A stretch of DNA of 64,000 nucleotides. Source: Halobacillus sp. Marseille-P3879. Its GTDB lineage: Bacteria; Bacillota; Bacilli; Bacillales; Halobacillaceae. A program made the translations under genes and the position numbers. Numbering within the stretch: position 1 is the first letter of the stretch; every line of letters starts with the position of its first letter. Where the stretch lies: contig NZ_OESS01000002.1 in NCBI RefSeq assembly GCF_900240285.1, positions 930,001 to 994,000 on the forward strand, read 5' to 3'. Below, in pieces: positions 43,146 through 53,403 of this stretch. The notes beneath the pieces are model-generated. The model saw only the letters and a list, made by a program, of their open reading frames with translations, made no database searches and was not told the origin of the DNA.

Positions 43146-44501
43146 TTATTCATCCTCCATAACAGTGTACTTCTCAAGGAATTTAGTGTTAAAATCCCCT
43201 TTCACAAATACTTCGTGCTCCATCATTCTTTGATGGAAAGGGATAGTAGTTTTAACACCCTCGATTACAAATTCGTCAAGTGCCCTTTTCATTTTTTGCA
43301 CGGCTTCTTCACGATCTTTACCGTATGTGATTAATTTAGCTACCATCGAATCATAATAGGGAGGAATCATGTATCCTGGATATGCAGCTGAATCCACCCG
43401 AACGCCGAGGCCGCCTGGAGGTAAATACATATCAATCTTACCGGCTGAAGGCATAAAGTTTTTAAATGGATCTTCCGCATTAATTCTGCACTCCATCGCC
43501 CATCCTTCAAATTGTATATCCTCCTGTGTAAAGCTTAACTCTTCATTATTGGCTACTTTTAACTGTTCTTTGATAAGATCGACTCCCGTAACCATCTCCG
43601 TTACAGGGTGTTCCACTTGAATCCGTGTATTCATCTCCATAAAGTAAAATTTCTGATCCTTTTGGTCATATATAAACTCGACAGTCCCTGCTCCTGAATA
43701 ATCAACAGCCAGAGCAGCCTTTACCGCTGCATCTCCCATTTTCTGGCGCATATCAGGGTCAATAGCAGGTGAAGGCGTTTCTTCAATTAATTTTTGCAAG
43801 CGTCGCTGAATCGAACAATCCCTTTCTCCTAGGTGAACAGCGTTCCCATGGTTGTCGGCAAGCACCTGGATTTCAACGTGACGGAAGTCTTCAATGAATT
43901 TCTCAATGTAAACCCCAGGATTCCCAAACGCAGTTTCCGCTTCCTGTTGAGTGACTCTAATACCTTTTTCCAGGTCCTCTTCGTTTCTTGCCACTCGAAT
44001 TCCTTTTCCGCCGCCGCCGGCAGTCGCTTTAATAATTACAGGGTAGCCGATCTCTTCTGCAATTTGTTTTCCTTCTTCCACATCCTTAATAATACCTGTA
44101 GAACCAGGGACAACCGGTACGCCAGCTTCTCGCATAGTTTCTCTTGCTACATCTTTTGTACCCATCTTTTGAATCGCATAGGAAGAGGGACCTACAAAAG
44201 TTATTTTACATTCCTCACACATCTCTGCAAATTCTGCATTTTCCGCTAAAAAACCATAACCAGGATGAATAGCATCCGTTTCAGTAAGTGTAGCTAAACT
44301 CATAATGTTCGTATAATTCAAGTAACTATCTTTACTTAAAGTAGGGCCTACACAATAAGCTTCATCAGCAATTTGCACGTGTAATGCTTCTTTGTCCGCT
44401 TCTGAATATACTGCGACTGTTTCTATTCCCATTTCTTTGCATGCACGTATAATTCGAACTGCTATTTCTCCACGGTTCGCTATCAAAACTTTTTTTATCA
44501 T
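43146..44501 (-). CDS. accC: Biotin carboxylase subunit of acetyl-CoA carboxylase
   Basis: 451 residues: [58 protein letters not shown] (ATP lid), [20 protein letters not shown] and [19 protein letters not shown]. It carboxylates biotin on AccB, the first step of fatty-acid synthesis. It follows accB by 17 bp. Confidence 0.98.
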   Translation of the reverse strand: MIKKVLIANRGEIAVRIIRACKEMGIETVAVYSEADKEALHVQIADEAYCVGPTLSKDSYLNYTNIMSLATLTETDAIHPGYGFLAENAEFAEMCEECKITFVGPSSYAIQKMGTKDVARETMREAGVPVVPGSTGIIKDVEEGKQIAEEIGYPVIIKATAGGGGKGIRVARNEEDLEKGIRVTQQEAETAFGNPGVYIEKFIEDFRHVEIQVLADNHGNAVHLGERDCSIQRRLQKLIEETPSPAIDPDMRQKMGDAAVKAALAVDYSGAGTVEFIYDQKDQKFYFMEMNTRIQVEHPVTEMVTGVDLIKEQLKVANNEELSFTQEDIQFEGWAMECRINAEDPFKNFMPSAGKIDMYLPPGGLGVRVDSAAYPGYMIPPYYDSMVAKLITYGKDREEAVQKMKRALDEFVIEGVKTTIPFHQRMMEHEVFVKGDFNTKFLEKYTVMEDE

Positions 44502-44518
44502 GCCATTGAACCCCCCGA

Positions 44519-45013
44519 CTATGCTGTCTTCACTCGAAATAATGGCTGGCCATATTCGACGAGCTCTCCATCTTCTACTAAGATTTCTACAATTTCTCCG
44601 GAAACCTCAGCCTCAATCTCATTAAACAGCTTCATTGCTTCTACAATACATACGACTGAGTCTTTTTTCACTTGATCGCCAACTTTAATATAGGCGTCTT
44701 GATCAGGTGAAGGGGACTGATAAAAGGTTCCCACCATCGGGGAAGTGATTTCTTTATCATAATCAGTCTGTTTCTCTTCAGATTCTATCTTCTCATCCTT
44801 TTTCGGTGCTTCTTCTTTTGGAGCAGGGGCTGTATTAACCGCTGGTTCTGCATCTTTTGAAGCAGGCGCCTGCTGAACAGGAGCCTCTGTTACAACTTGT
44901 CCTCCGCTTTTCTTCATACATACCTTTGTTCCATTGGTTTCGTATGAAAATTCATCAATTTCTGATTCATCAATTAATTTAATAAGTTCACGTATTTCTT
45001 GAACCTTTAACAT
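44519..45013 (-). CDS. accB: Biotin carboxyl carrier protein
   Basis: 164 residues. N-terminal [20 protein letters not shown], an Ala/Pro/Lys/Glu-rich linker (~45-90), and a C-terminal biotinyl domain with [20 protein letters not shown], Lys of EAMK being the biotin site. The ~200 bp upstream has no gene and probably holds its promoter. Confidence 0.98.
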   Translation of the reverse strand: MLKVQEIRELIKLIDESEIDEFSYETNGTKVCMKKSGGQVVTEAPVQQAPASKDAEPAVNTAPAPKEEAPKKDEKIESEEKQTDYDKEITSPMVGTFYQSPSPDQDAYIKVGDQVKKDSVVCIVEAMKLFNEIEAEVSGEIVEILVEDGELVEYGQPLFRVKTA

Positions 45014-45179
45014 AGTTGGGCACCCCTTTATGTATATAGCTTTATGACTGGTATTAATAACTCCTTATAACATTTTACGATAGATGACCACTTCCCTGCA
45101 ACTTTCCGTATCATTCACTCAAATCAACCATTAAAACCTGGTGGTGTGCAGCACCTTGATAAACTTTAACACAAACAGA

Positions 45180-45213
45180 AAATCCCCTTCACATCTATTG
45201 AGAAGGGGGTTCT
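45180..45213 (-). terminator. Terminator after spoIIIAH
   Basis: Minus strand AACCCCCTTCTC-AATAGAT-GTGAAGGGGATTTTC, a stem of about 11 bp with a T run, directly after the spoIIIAH stop. Confidence 0.85.
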
Positions 45214-45219
45214 AGTGAA

Positions 45220-45756
45220 TTATGAAGTTGGTTGGAATTTCACTTCTACTCTCTTTTGACCAAACTCATCTGAAACCATCTGCATAATTTCTCTCGTTTC
45301 TGCCTTTGTCAGTTCTTCTGCTTGAACAGTGACTTGAATAACATCACCTTCTGATCTGACAAGGACATCATCATATGGAATGCTCGCCCGAATTGTATTT
45401 TCTAATATAGATTCCTTAGAAGATGTTTCTTGTAAAGTTTCCATTTCTTCCATTGCATCATTTTTTTCTTCTGCAGAGTAATCGCTTGAAGCTACAATCT
45501 CCGACAGTTGTTCAGATTTTTGATCTCTTTCATTCTGCATTTCTAACCGAATGGAGGCAAATAATTCATCGGTTGGCATCTCAGAACTCACTACATCTTC
45601 CGCCGCTCCTTCTTCTTCTGCGCTTTCGATGTCCTGCCATTCCTCATCCTGTATAAAAGCCATTTCTCCATTATCCGGGGAAGTCATATAATACACACTT
45701 AAAACAATAAGTAAGCTCAACATTGTTAACAACCATACCGTTTGTTTTTTTACCAA
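45220..45756 (-). CDS. spoIIIAH: Stage III sporulation protein AH
   Basis: 178 residues. N-terminal membrane anchor (TVWLLTMLSLLIVLSVYYM), an acidic linker and a C-terminal YscJ/FliF-like domain (MQMVSDEFGQKRVEVKFQP). It forms a ring across the intermembrane space with forespore SpoIIQ. It is shorter than B. subtilis AH (218), mainly in the linker. Confidence 0.95.
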   Translation of the reverse strand: MVKKQTVWLLTMLSLLIVLSVYYMTSPDNGEMAFIQDEEWQDIESAEEEGAAEDVVSSEMPTDELFASIRLEMQNERDQKSEQLSEIVASSDYSAEEKNDAMEEMETLQETSSKESILENTIRASIPYDDVLVRSEGDVIQVTVQAEELTKAETREIMQMVSDEFGQKRVEVKFQPTS

Positions 45757-45768
45757 GTGAAACCCTCC

Positions 45769-46380
45769 CTATGATTTAGGCAGAACCGAAACTCTGTGAC
45801 TCGGAACATCGAGCACTCGCGATACAGCTTCTACCACCCATTCTTTTACTTTCATTTGTTCAACACCTTTAGCTGTAACAAACACTCCGCTGACATCCGG
45901 TTTATTTGTTTGTGTCAGCAGTGGAACTTCCTGATCACCCTGCCTGACTAATACTAGCTGCTGTTCCTTTGAATAATCCTCAATTTGCCGTTCCCCTCCA
46001 TTCTTATCTGTTTCTTTAGTTGTCTGCTTTCCAATGATTAGGTTTTTGTCATACACTTTCTCCTCCGTTGCGGCCAGATTAATCATTAGATCAACCTCAC
46101 TGACTCCTTGAATGTTTTCCAGGAGAGGTTTCAATTGTTGTTCATACTCTTCTTCCAGGTGATCTACAGAAAGCGATGGTTCATCCGCCTTTTCCTTTGC
46201 TGTAGAACTTTCATTAGATGGAGGCGGCGGGGCACTAGTGTCAGGAGTTTGAAACCAGTTGCTAAGTAAAATGAACATCACACCAACTAACCCTATAATG
46301 ATCAAGTATTTTGGCTTGTTCAGTTTCTGCCCCTCTTTCGATGACAAAGGACTTAACAGCTTACTCCACCAATTACTCAT
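45769..46380 (-). CDS. spoIIIAG: Stage III sporulation protein AG
   Basis: 203 residues, one N-terminal membrane segment (YLIIIGLVGVMFILLSNWF), a Ser/Pro linker, and a ring-forming domain with VSEVDLMINLAATEEKVYDK and VEQMKVKEWVVEAVSRVLD. It builds the mother-cell ring of the SpoIIIA-SpoIIQ channel. It overlaps spoIIIAF by 8 bp. Confidence 0.95.
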   Translation of the reverse strand: MSNWWSKLLSPLSSKEGQKLNKPKYLIIIGLVGVMFILLSNWFQTPDTSAPPPPSNESSTAKEKADEPSLSVDHLEEEYEQQLKPLLENIQGVSEVDLMINLAATEEKVYDKNLIIGKQTTKETDKNGGERQIEDYSKEQQLVLVRQGDQEVPLLTQTNKPDVSGVFVTAKGVEQMKVKEWVVEAVSRVLDVPSHRVSVLPKS

Positions 46381-46981
46381 GATTTTCCTCCCAGCGTATT
46401 TCTATTTGTTCCTTGTTTAGATCCAACTGCTGAGCTGCTAACTCTTTTATCGAATCCTCATCATGATGAGGCTCGTCAGCTCTTTCCTCTTGATCCGATG
46501 CTGAGATAATAATTTCCTCGACAGACCCGGCTGCTTCTGTGGAGGACACGAATAACACAAGCTTGTCCAATGACTCAAGGGAATGAGGAGTCTCAAAAAA
46601 AGTTAAGTCGACTTCATTAATGGTTACATTCTCCGCCTTTTTAACTGGCTCTTTAAGCTGTGTGATAATTGCTTCCTCTACCTGTTTTAATGTATATGCA
46701 TCTTGTCCACTCATTATTTCATTTTTCTTTTCTTCTATTGCACTCGTCATCTCTTCCGTTTCCATACTGGACTGCATTTGTCTTTCAACAGAGCTAAGTA
46801 TCTGGTTGGGATCAAGTTTTAGAAATTGAAGCAGTGGATTTATAATAACGAGCAGTAATAAAATGGACATTACTAACCTTGCATACTTTTTCATAAGGCC
46901 TGACGGAAGGAGAGCGTCTGCTACCATTGCCAAAAATAAATATAATACAATTTCAGTAATCCATTGGATAAATGCCTGCAT
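46373..46981 (-). CDS. spoIIIAF: Stage III sporulation protein AF
   Basis: 202 residues with two N-terminal helices (WITEIVLYLFLAMVADALL and YARLVMSILLLLVIINPLL) and a soluble ring-building domain. Length matches B. subtilis AF (206). It is part of the feeding-channel complex. Confidence 0.94.
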   Translation of the reverse strand: MQAFIQWITEIVLYLFLAMVADALLPSGLMKKYARLVMSILLLLVIINPLLQFLKLDPNQILSSVERQMQSSMETEEMTSAIEEKKNEIMSGQDAYTLKQVEEAIITQLKEPVKKAENVTINEVDLTFFETPHSLESLDKLVLFVSSTEAAGSVEEIIISASDQEERADEPHHDEDSIKELAAQQLDLNKEQIEIRWEENHE

Positions 46982-46993
46982 AATTCATCCACC

Positions 46994-48169
46994 TTATCGA
47001 ACCATCATTGTAATATTACTAGCTGCCACCATGATGACAATAACTAAGAAAAACATCATCGATACCATAAGCAGTGATGCAAATATATACATCATATGCT
47101 TACTGATTACAGACATAGCCGTTACAACAGGGCCGTCTCCTACAGGTTGGAGAAGAGCGGCAGCTATTTTATAAATAAGAGCAATCGCTAAAATCTTTAG
47201 TGCAGGAAAAAGAGCAATCCCTAACAGAATAACAACGCCTGCGATTCCCAGAGTGTTTTTCAATATGAGAGAGGCCCCTAATATGGTGTCAGTAGCATCT
47301 GTAAATAAACGGCCGACTACGGGAACGAAATTCCCAGTAACAAATCGTGCCGTTTTCATTGTGACCCCATCCTGAACAGCTGTTACGGTCCCTTGTACGG
47401 ATATTACTCCTAAAAAAAGTGTGAGATAGACACCCATAACAGCCATCCCCGCTTTTCTCAGCAGCTCTGCTAGCTGATCAACTTTAAAGGTTTCATTTAG
47501 AGATCCCATAATCATCAGCAGAGCAGAAGAAGCAAACAGAGGAATAAGTATAAACTTTACCAGCAGTCCACTAGACTGAACGAGAGCTACAATAATCGGA
47601 TGAAAAAAAGAAATCGACATAAGATGACTAAAGGATGCCATGATTCCTAATAATAAAGGGAGTAAACCGATCATAAAGCTGCTCATGTGATTAATAGCGC
47701 CTAAAGTATATTCAATGACTTGTCCAAAGCTTTCTAAGGCTAATCCGATTAAAACAAGATAGATAACCATATAAGCTATTCTGCTGACAACTGTGTTTTC
47801 AAAAGAGGACTGCATGGCTTGCAATAATGTGCTGAACAGAGTCAGGAACAACAACGATCCTAAAAGCTTGCCATTAGATAGAAGTTCATGGAATAAAAAT
47901 GATACGATGCCAGTAAGCCATCCTTCATCAGCGCTTTCTTCTTCACCCCATTGACTGAGATCTTTAAAATCCACTTTCGGCATGTATTCCCCATATTGAT
48001 CTTGAAGCTGATCATAATTCTGCTCGAGTTCTTCGGTAGAGATATGATTCATCAGTGAGTTGACCTCTTCATCATTAGATGTAGTTGATGCCTCAGTGGT
48101 GGCTGGATTAATCCATAAGAACAAACTTATGCAGTAAAAAAGTAGTATTATTTTCATTTCAAACCTCAA
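46994..48169 (-). CDS. spoIIIAE: Stage III sporulation protein AE
   Basis: 391 residues with a signal sequence (IILLFYCISLFLWINPATT) and about seven to eight membrane helices (VSFLFHELLSNGKLLGSLLF, MSSFMIGLLPLLLGIMASF and others). It is a polytopic, probably export-like channel component and the largest SpoIIIA protein. It begins 3 bp after spoIIIAD. Confidence 0.96.
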   Translation of the reverse strand: MRFEMKIILLFYCISLFLWINPATTEASTTSNDEEVNSLMNHISTEELEQNYDQLQDQYGEYMPKVDFKDLSQWGEEESADEGWLTGIVSFLFHELLSNGKLLGSLLFLTLFSTLLQAMQSSFENTVVSRIAYMVIYLVLIGLALESFGQVIEYTLGAINHMSSFMIGLLPLLLGIMASFSHLMSISFFHPIIVALVQSSGLLVKFILIPLFASSALLMIMGSLNETFKVDQLAELLRKAGMAVMGVYLTLFLGVISVQGTVTAVQDGVTMKTARFVTGNFVPVVGRLFTDATDTILGASLILKNTLGIAGVVILLGIALFPALKILAIALIYKIAAALLQPVGDGPVVTAMSVISKHMMYIFASLLMVSMMFFLVIVIMVAASNITMMVR

Positions 48170-48172
48170 TCC

Positions 48173-48571
48173 TTACCCTGCGGCTCCGGGTATAAAATCC
48201 AGTATGGTCTCAATTAAGGCTGTAATGATTGGAATCGCAAGCATTAAGATAAATAGTTTGCCTGCCAGTTCGACTTTTGAAGCTAAAGAATTTAGTCCGG
48301 CATCGCGAATCAGCTGAGCTCCAAATTCAGTAATGTACGCAATGCCGATTATTTTTAAGATTGTTTTAAAGTACACGGATTCTACTTGTGCCTTCTCTGC
48401 CATGTATTGAAGAAGGGAAAATATATACTTTACGTGCTCGATCACAGACAGAAATATTAAGATGACTGTGAAGAGCAATAGCAGGAATGCAATAGAAGAC
48501 TTCTGTTCTTTTAACAATATAATCAGCAGGCTTGCAACAAGACCTAGAGAGACAATCTGCACAATATCCAT
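48173..48571 (-). CDS. spoIIIAD: Stage III sporulation protein AD
   Basis: 132 residues and several membrane helices: IVSLGLVASLLIILLKEQKS, IAFLLLLFTVILIFLSVIEH, LFILMLAIPIITALIETIL. It is standard in size and place. Confidence 0.95.
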   Translation of the reverse strand: MDIVQIVSLGLVASLLIILLKEQKSSIAFLLLLFTVILIFLSVIEHVKYIFSLLQYMAEKAQVESVYFKTILKIIGIAYITEFGAQLIRDAGLNSLASKVELAGKLFILMLAIPIITALIETILDFIPGAAG

Positions 48572-48577
48572 AGCGCT

Positions 48578-48784
48578 CTATCCCTGGTATAAAAAAACGG
48601 ATTTAATTTGCTGAAATAAGTCTGCCAGCCTGTGTAATACAATAAACAAAACAATAATAAACCCTGTCAGCGTCACAACCTGAGCAATTTCCTCTTTCCC
48701 CATTTGCTTCAAAATGCTATGGATCATAGCGACGATTATTCCTATGCCCGCAATTTGAAATAGGATGGATGCGTCTTGAAACAC
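48578..48784 (-). CDS. spoIIIAC: Stage III sporulation protein AC
   Basis: 68 residues and two membrane helices (ILFQIAGIGIIVAMIHSIL, VTLTGFIIVLFIVLHRLA) joined by KQMGKEEIAQ. Length equals B. subtilis AC. Confidence 0.95.
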   Translation of the reverse strand: MFQDASILFQIAGIGIIVAMIHSILKQMGKEEIAQVVTLTGFIIVLFIVLHRLADLFQQIKSVFLYQG

Positions 48785-48802
48785 AACGGTCCCTCCCCCT
48801 CA

Positions 48803-49312
48803 TCATATAAGTAGTAAAACGACTAACAACCCACTTAACACCCCCACACCTCGTGCCAGTTTTTCATGTTTACCTGAACTTTCAATGGCTTCGTTAAGCT
48901 GTAAGTCTAGATGATGAGTCGTCAGTTTTATTTGTTTCTGCTGCTGCACCAAGTCGTGCTGGCCTATTGTCGCTCCAAACTGAATTAGTATGTCAAGATC
49001 ACTCTTAGACATTGCATTCCAAAACCAATGTTTCCTCAATTCAGAACTCCAGAGTTTACTAAAATCTGTGCAATTATCTTTCTCTTTAACGAGTCCTGAG
49101 AAAAAATAGCTTACAGGCGGAGGAAGGATATGTGACAATTTTTCACAAACTTCCCAAAGGGATGATTGACTATAAACCATTTCAGCTTCAATCATCTGAA
49201 GTGCACTTTTCCATTGTCTGATTTGCCCAGGTCGTTTTCTAAACTTCGCCGCGATATCAAATCCTACCCATGTGGTTGCGACTAACACGATCAGGGCTCC
49301 GAACCATTCCAT
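48803..49312 (-). CDS. spoIIIAB: Stage III sporulation protein AB
   Basis: 169 residues from the ATG at 49312 (AAAGGGG 9 nt upstream; the ATG at 49321 overlaps it). N-terminal helix WFGALIVLVATTWVGFDIA, a cytoplasmic GspF-like helical domain (LQMIEAEMVYSQSSLWEVCE, LSHILPPPVSYFFSGLV) and C-terminal helix GVLSGLLVVLLLI. It probably partners the ATPase SpoIIIAA; the 56-bp overlap with spoIIIAA is longer than usual. Confidence 0.95.
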   Translation of the reverse strand: MEWFGALIVLVATTWVGFDIAAKFRKRPGQIRQWKSALQMIEAEMVYSQSSLWEVCEKLSHILPPPVSYFFSGLVKEKDNCTDFSKLWSSELRKHWFWNAMSKSDLDILIQFGATIGQHDLVQQQKQIKLTTHHLDLQLNEAIESSGKHEKLARGVGVLSGLLVVLLLI

Positions 49313-50234
49313 TGTTCCCATCCCCTTTCACGCTCGCCAATCGTTTTCCATTTAAATCTAATACTGTTAAATAATAATTAGATTTCGCTTGCAGCCTTTC
49401 CAATACTAAATAGCGCTCAAACAGCTGTTCTTCGACTAAATATCCAACATCCTTCCTTTTACTAACAGAAGATAGATCCTGACCGTGAACACTGCATATT
49501 ACCTTAACACCTGTGTGAACTGCTTCCTTTACTGCTGCTGCGTCCTCAGCTCCTCCAATTTCATCTGCTATTAACACATCTGGGGACATTGACCGAATCA
49601 TCATCATCATCCCTACGGCTTTAGGACAGCCGTCCATGACATCGGTCCGGTTTCCCACGTCCATTTGTGGAATCCCTTCGCGGCATGCAGCCAGCTCAGA
49701 CCTTTCGTCGACAATCCCTATTTTCGCAGCCTCCTGTAGATAATTCGCTGAACCCACCCATCTTGAGATGTTTCGTAACACCGTAGTTTTACCCGAGTGA
49801 GGGGGGCCGATAATTAATGTGCTTTTCCAGCTGCGATTCTCAAAAATATATGGCAAAATTTCTTTGGCATTATCTATATGATTGTGGGCAACTCTTATGT
49901 TCATAAATGTAATATTTTTTAAAGAATCTATTTCATTGTTTTGAATGTTTGCCTTACCTGCTAATCCTACTCGATGCCCCCCTTCGATAGTGATAAATCC
50001 TTCCTTCATTTCTTCCTTAAACTTATAAACAGAGAATTGACTTACTTGATTTAGAACAAATGATAGATCGGCTGAAGAGATGACAGTATTCGCGATAGTT
50101 TTTACACCGTTCGCATCAATGACCTCTATCGACTTGTTCACTCGTAACCGAATTTCCTGGACAATTTTCCATCTGACGTGTCGTGATAATGCTGATGTAT
50201 ATACTTGAGGAAACAAGCGCATAATTTCTTTCAT
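49257..50234 (-). CDS. spoIIIAA: Stage III sporulation protein AA, secretion-type ATPase
   Basis: 325 residues, slightly longer than B. subtilis AA (307). Walker A in LIIGPPHSGKTTVLRNISRW, aspartate-containing Walker B in VLIADEIGGAEDAAAVKEA. It resembles type II/IV secretion ATPases and powers the mother cell to forespore channel. First gene of the operon; the ~20-residue C-terminal extension overlaps spoIIIAB. Confidence 0.96.
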   Translation of the reverse strand: MKEIMRLFPQVYTSALSRHVRWKIVQEIRLRVNKSIEVIDANGVKTIANTVISSADLSFVLNQVSQFSVYKFKEEMKEGFITIEGGHRVGLAGKANIQNNEIDSLKNITFMNIRVAHNHIDNAKEILPYIFENRSWKSTLIIGPPHSGKTTVLRNISRWVGSANYLQEAAKIGIVDERSELAACREGIPQMDVGNRTDVMDGCPKAVGMMMMIRSMSPDVLIADEIGGAEDAAAVKEAVHTGVKVICSVHGQDLSSVSKRKDVGYLVEEQLFERYLVLERLQAKSNYYLTVLDLNGKRLASVKGDGNNGMVRSPDRVSRNHMGRI

Positions 50235-50266
50235 CTAAGGTTGTCCCCTTTTCCTGCTTTATCTTA

Positions 50267-50294
50267 TATGTATGTCCTCTCTTAAAATATATGA
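50267..50294 (-). promoter_or_regulatory. Probable sigma-E promoter of the spoIIIA operon
   Basis: Minus strand TCATATAT, 16-bp spacing between the ATA elements, then CATACATA, close to the sigma-E consensus (ATA and CATACA-T). It lies about 35 bp upstream of spoIIIAA. Sigma-E control of this operon is established in B. subtilis; the exact site is inferred. Confidence 0.65.
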
Positions 50295-50401
50295 CTGTTG
50301 ATAGGAAGCTTGATTAAAGTCTAATTGCCCGCCTTTTAAATAAGAAGAACATACTCTCACCAAACCTCTTATCCAAACTGATTGAATGTATTTTTCACAA
50401 C

Positions 50402-50436
50402 AAAAAAGAGTGACCCCGTACCGGGATCACTCTATT
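50402..50436 (-). terminator. Terminator after efp
   Basis: Minus strand AGAGTGATCCC-GGTAC-GGGGTCACTCTTTTTT, an 11-bp stem with one wobble pair and six T. Confidence 0.9.
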
Positions 50437-50449
50437 ACCATTATGCTAA

Positions 50450-51007
50450 TTATGCTCGAGATACATATTTACCATCCGAAGTATTGATTACCAATACTTC
50501 TCCTTCATTTATAAAGAAGGGTACTTGAACGATTAAACCTGTCTCAAGTGTGGCAGGCTTCGTTCCACCACTTGCCGTATCACCTTTAATTCCTGGCTCT
50601 GTCTCAATAACTTTAAGCTCTACGTTGTTAGGAAGCTCGACTCCAATTGTCTCGCCTTCATAAGATTGAATTTGGACTTCCATGTTTTCTCTAAGATAAT
50701 TCAACTGTTCCGATATCTGGGCAGTAGGAAGTTCAACTTGCTCATAAGTTTCAGTATCCATGAAAGCGTGCATGTCTCCCGAACCATACAAATACTGCAT
50801 TTTACGGTTCTCAATATGTGCTTTCTCTACTTTTTCCCCAGCACGAAAAGTTTTTTCCTGTATATTACCATTACGTAGATTACGCAGTTTTGAACGAACA
50901 AACGCAGCCCCTTTTCCCGGTTTTACGTGTTGAAAGTCTACTACCTGCCATATCCCACCATCCACTTCGATGGTAAGACCTGTTTTAAAATCATTAACTG
51001 AAATCAT
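50450..51007 (-). CDS. efp: Translation elongation factor P
   Basis: 185 residues, the usual length: [40 protein letters not shown] (modification loop, Lys in PGKGAA), and [20 protein letters not shown]. It relieves ribosome stalling at polyproline. It follows the M24 peptidase gene by 12 bp. Confidence 0.98.
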   Translation of the reverse strand: MISVNDFKTGLTIEVDGGIWQVVDFQHVKPGKGAAFVRSKLRNLRNGNIQEKTFRAGEKVEKAHIENRKMQYLYGSGDMHAFMDTETYEQVELPTAQISEQLNYLRENMEVQIQSYEGETIGVELPNNVELKVIETEPGIKGDTASGGTKPATLETGLIVQVPFFINEGEVLVINTSDGKYVSRA

Positions 51008-51019
51008 AACTCTTCCTCC

Positions 51020-52081
51020 TTAAAGCGTAATTAATTCTTTCGGTGAATGACTCAGGGTTTCATTACCTGTCTCAGTCACTACAGTGTCATCTTCAATGCG
51101 GCAGCCACCGACCCCGGGAACATAAATACCAGGTTCGACTGTTACAACCATCCCTGATTCAAGTACAACATCCGAACGGTAAGAGAGAGCTGGGCCTTCG
51201 TGTACATCTAAACCAATTCCATGACCTGTAGAATGGCCAAAATAATCACCGTACCCTTTTTCTTTAATGTAGTCACGGGTCAGGGCATCAGCTTCTTTTC
51301 CTGTTATACCGGCTCTTATACCGTTCATTCCTCTTAATTGAGCTTGTAAAACGGTTTGATAGATTTCCTGCAACTCGTCACTGATTTGTCCGACAGCAAC
51401 AGTACGAGTGATATCGGAACAATAGCCGTGATAAAGTGCTCCGAAATCCAGGGTTATTAATTCCCCTGTTTCAATCTTTTTATCAGAGGCTACCCCATGC
51501 GGTAAAGCCGATCTGTGTCCAGAAGCCACAATGATATCGAAGCTGGATGAAGCCGCACCTTGTTTTCTCATAAAAAATTCAAGCTCATTTGAAACTTCAA
51601 TTTCTTTAACCCCTGGTTTTATGTAATTAAGAATATGAGAAAATGCGTCATCTGCAATCTTTGCAGCATCCTTTAATATAGTAAGCTCATCTTCGGACTT
51701 AATCAAGCGCAAATTCTCGACTAATCCGGACGTGGGGATTAATTCCGCTTTTACATGCTTACGGAATAGATCGTATTGTCCGTATGTAAGTAAATCCTTT
51801 TCAAATCCAAGCTTCGTTATATTCAATTGGTTGGCTTGTTTCGCCACTTCTTCCTGCAGGGCAGCTTTATGCTCAATAATTTTAAACCCTTTAGCTTGTT
51901 CAGCCGCCTGCTCAGTATATCTGAAATCGGTGATAAACAGAGCTTCATCTTCAGTTATTAGCAAAGCACCTGCAGTCCCAGTGAAATCAGCAATATAACG
52001 TCTGTTTTTATCTGACATAATTACTATTCCATCTACGCCCTGCTCCCCGAGGGCTTCGCGCAACTTGCCTAATTTAGTCAT
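51020..52081 (-). CDS. M24 family Xaa-Pro dipeptidase/aminopeptidase
   Basis: 353 residues. Creatinase N-domain (~1-125) and pita-bread M24 domain with metal ligands in LITLDFGALYHGYCSDITRT (two Asp), FGHSTGHGIGLDVHEGPAL (His), MVVTVEPGIYVPGVGGCRIE (Glu) and IEDDTVV (Glu). It is the YqhT-type peptidase next to efp, conserved in Bacillus, and would cleave Xaa-Pro peptides. Confidence 0.95.
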   Translation of the reverse strand: MTKLGKLREALGEQGVDGIVIMSDKNRRYIADFTGTAGALLITEDEALFITDFRYTEQAAEQAKGFKIIEHKAALQEEVAKQANQLNITKLGFEKDLLTYGQYDLFRKHVKAELIPTSGLVENLRLIKSEDELTILKDAAKIADDAFSHILNYIKPGVKEIEVSNELEFFMRKQGAASSSFDIIVASGHRSALPHGVASDKKIETGELITLDFGALYHGYCSDITRTVAVGQISDELQEIYQTVLQAQLRGMNGIRAGITGKEADALTRDYIKEKGYGDYFGHSTGHGIGLDVHEGPALSYRSDVVLESGMVVTVEPGIYVPGVGGCRIEDDTVVTETGNETLSHSPKELITL

Positions 52082-52097
52082 TTTAACGGCTCTCCCT

Positions 52098-52544
52098 TCA
52101 ATTTATAATTTTTTCAATCAAGCCCAGCGTGGCTAGACGATAACCGTCCGTTCCAAAACCGACAACCTGTCCTGCACAAACAGCCGCAAGCATGGAGCGG
52201 TGACGAAATTCCTCACGTTGATGAACATTGGAAATATGGACTTCAATTACGGGAGCAGTTATAGAGGCAACCGCATCTCGTAATGCCACGCTCGTATGTG
52301 TATACGCAGCAGGGTTGAAAACTACTCCTGATATTTCTCCTTCTGTCTCGTGAAGTTTGTCAATCAACTCACCTTCATGGTTGGACTGAAAGTGTTCCAG
52401 CTGGAAACTGTGTTCTTCTGCTACTTCTTTGACCTTATTAATAATATCTTCTATTGTATCTGTTCCATATGTTTCGGGTTCCCTTTGTCCAAGTCTGTTA
52501 AGATTAGGACCGTTTAGAAGTAACAATCGTTGCACCTGCATCAT
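52098..52544 (-). CDS. aroQ: Type II 3-dehydroquinate dehydratase
   Basis: 148 residues (the second ATG at 52541 is an alternative start). LLLLNGPNLNRLGQREPETY with catalytic Tyr/Arg, QSNHEGELIDKLHETEGE, FNPAAYTHTSVALRDAV and IEVHISNVHQREEFRHRS. It catalyses the third step of the shikimate pathway. Confidence 0.97.
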   Translation of the reverse strand: MMQVQRLLLLNGPNLNRLGQREPETYGTDTIEDIINKVKEVAEEHSFQLEHFQSNHEGELIDKLHETEGEISGVVFNPAAYTHTSVALRDAVASITAPVIEVHISNVHQREEFRHRSMLAAVCAGQVVGFGTDGYRLATLGLIEKIIN

Positions 52545-52603
52545 CCACCCAACTTTAACAAAATGAATATCCTCGTCTATTTTATCATACTATGAGCATA
52601 TCT

Positions 52604-53098
52604 TCACTTTGCAGGATGCTGATTATATTCCTGATATTCATAGGATATTGAGTAGCCAATAAAAACTCCATATAATATATATAAACAAACACTTGTTACA
52701 TAAGTATCACCAGTAAGTTCATTCCAGGCCGGGACCGCTGAGAAAATAGGGTTTAATGCAAAAAATATCACAGCAAATAACGCTATTCCAAATACGATTC
52801 CAGGCCATATTCCATTTATCCGCTTCAGTGTAACATAGTAAATTAATGACACAAACATGGAGAAAAGACTTACTATAATTACAGCCAGTATCTCTGCTAA
52901 AAGAGAGCTCGTCCAATTAGTGTACCAAAAAGACCTAAAGATAAATGAAGCAGCCGATACTTCAGAAAAACTAAAATAATAAGAAATAGCACCAAGTGTA
53001 CTCCACAAAATTCCTGAAACAAATCCTATTGTTATAGCCTTGGCTAAAACGCTTTGCGGCGGCTCTTGTTTCCTTTGATCTTTCATCTTATCTGCCAT
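52604..53098 (-). CDS. yqhR: YqhR-family membrane protein
   Basis: 164 residues from the ATG at 53098 (AGGTG 6 nt upstream; further starts at 53104 and 53107). Four membrane helices: AITIGFVSGILWSTLGAISY, LLAEILAVIIVSLFSMFVSL, WPGIVFGIALFAVIFFALN, TSVCLYILYGVFIGYSISY. Location beside aroQ matches yqhR of Bacillus. Function unknown. Confidence 0.85.
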   Translation of the reverse strand: MADKMKDQRKQEPPQSVLAKAITIGFVSGILWSTLGAISYYFSFSEVSAASFIFRSFWYTNWTSSLLAEILAVIIVSLFSMFVSLIYYVTLKRINGIWPGIVFGIALFAVIFFALNPIFSAVPAWNELTGDTYVTSVCLYILYGVFIGYSISYEYQEYNQHPAK

Positions 53099-53403
53099 TA
53101 CCATCACCTCACCCTTATATTTTCCAACTTCTCATTTTTCATCCAATTCATTGCAGAAAAATGGTAGTGAAACTTTTAATATTGCTGTAAAATAATAATT
53201 GAGAATGTTTTAAGACTGATAATGAAATAATGATAAATTCTCTCTTTCTATGCATAATTAACACGGGCTTGGAAAGAATTTAAAGAGCTGGTTAAATCAA
53301 CGTCTCAAAATAATATGTTAAATTATGATAATCAGAAGCACTAAAGTGGTATACAAAGAGTAAGAACATCCTTAATTGAATCTAAATAAAGGAGGAACAT
53401 ACT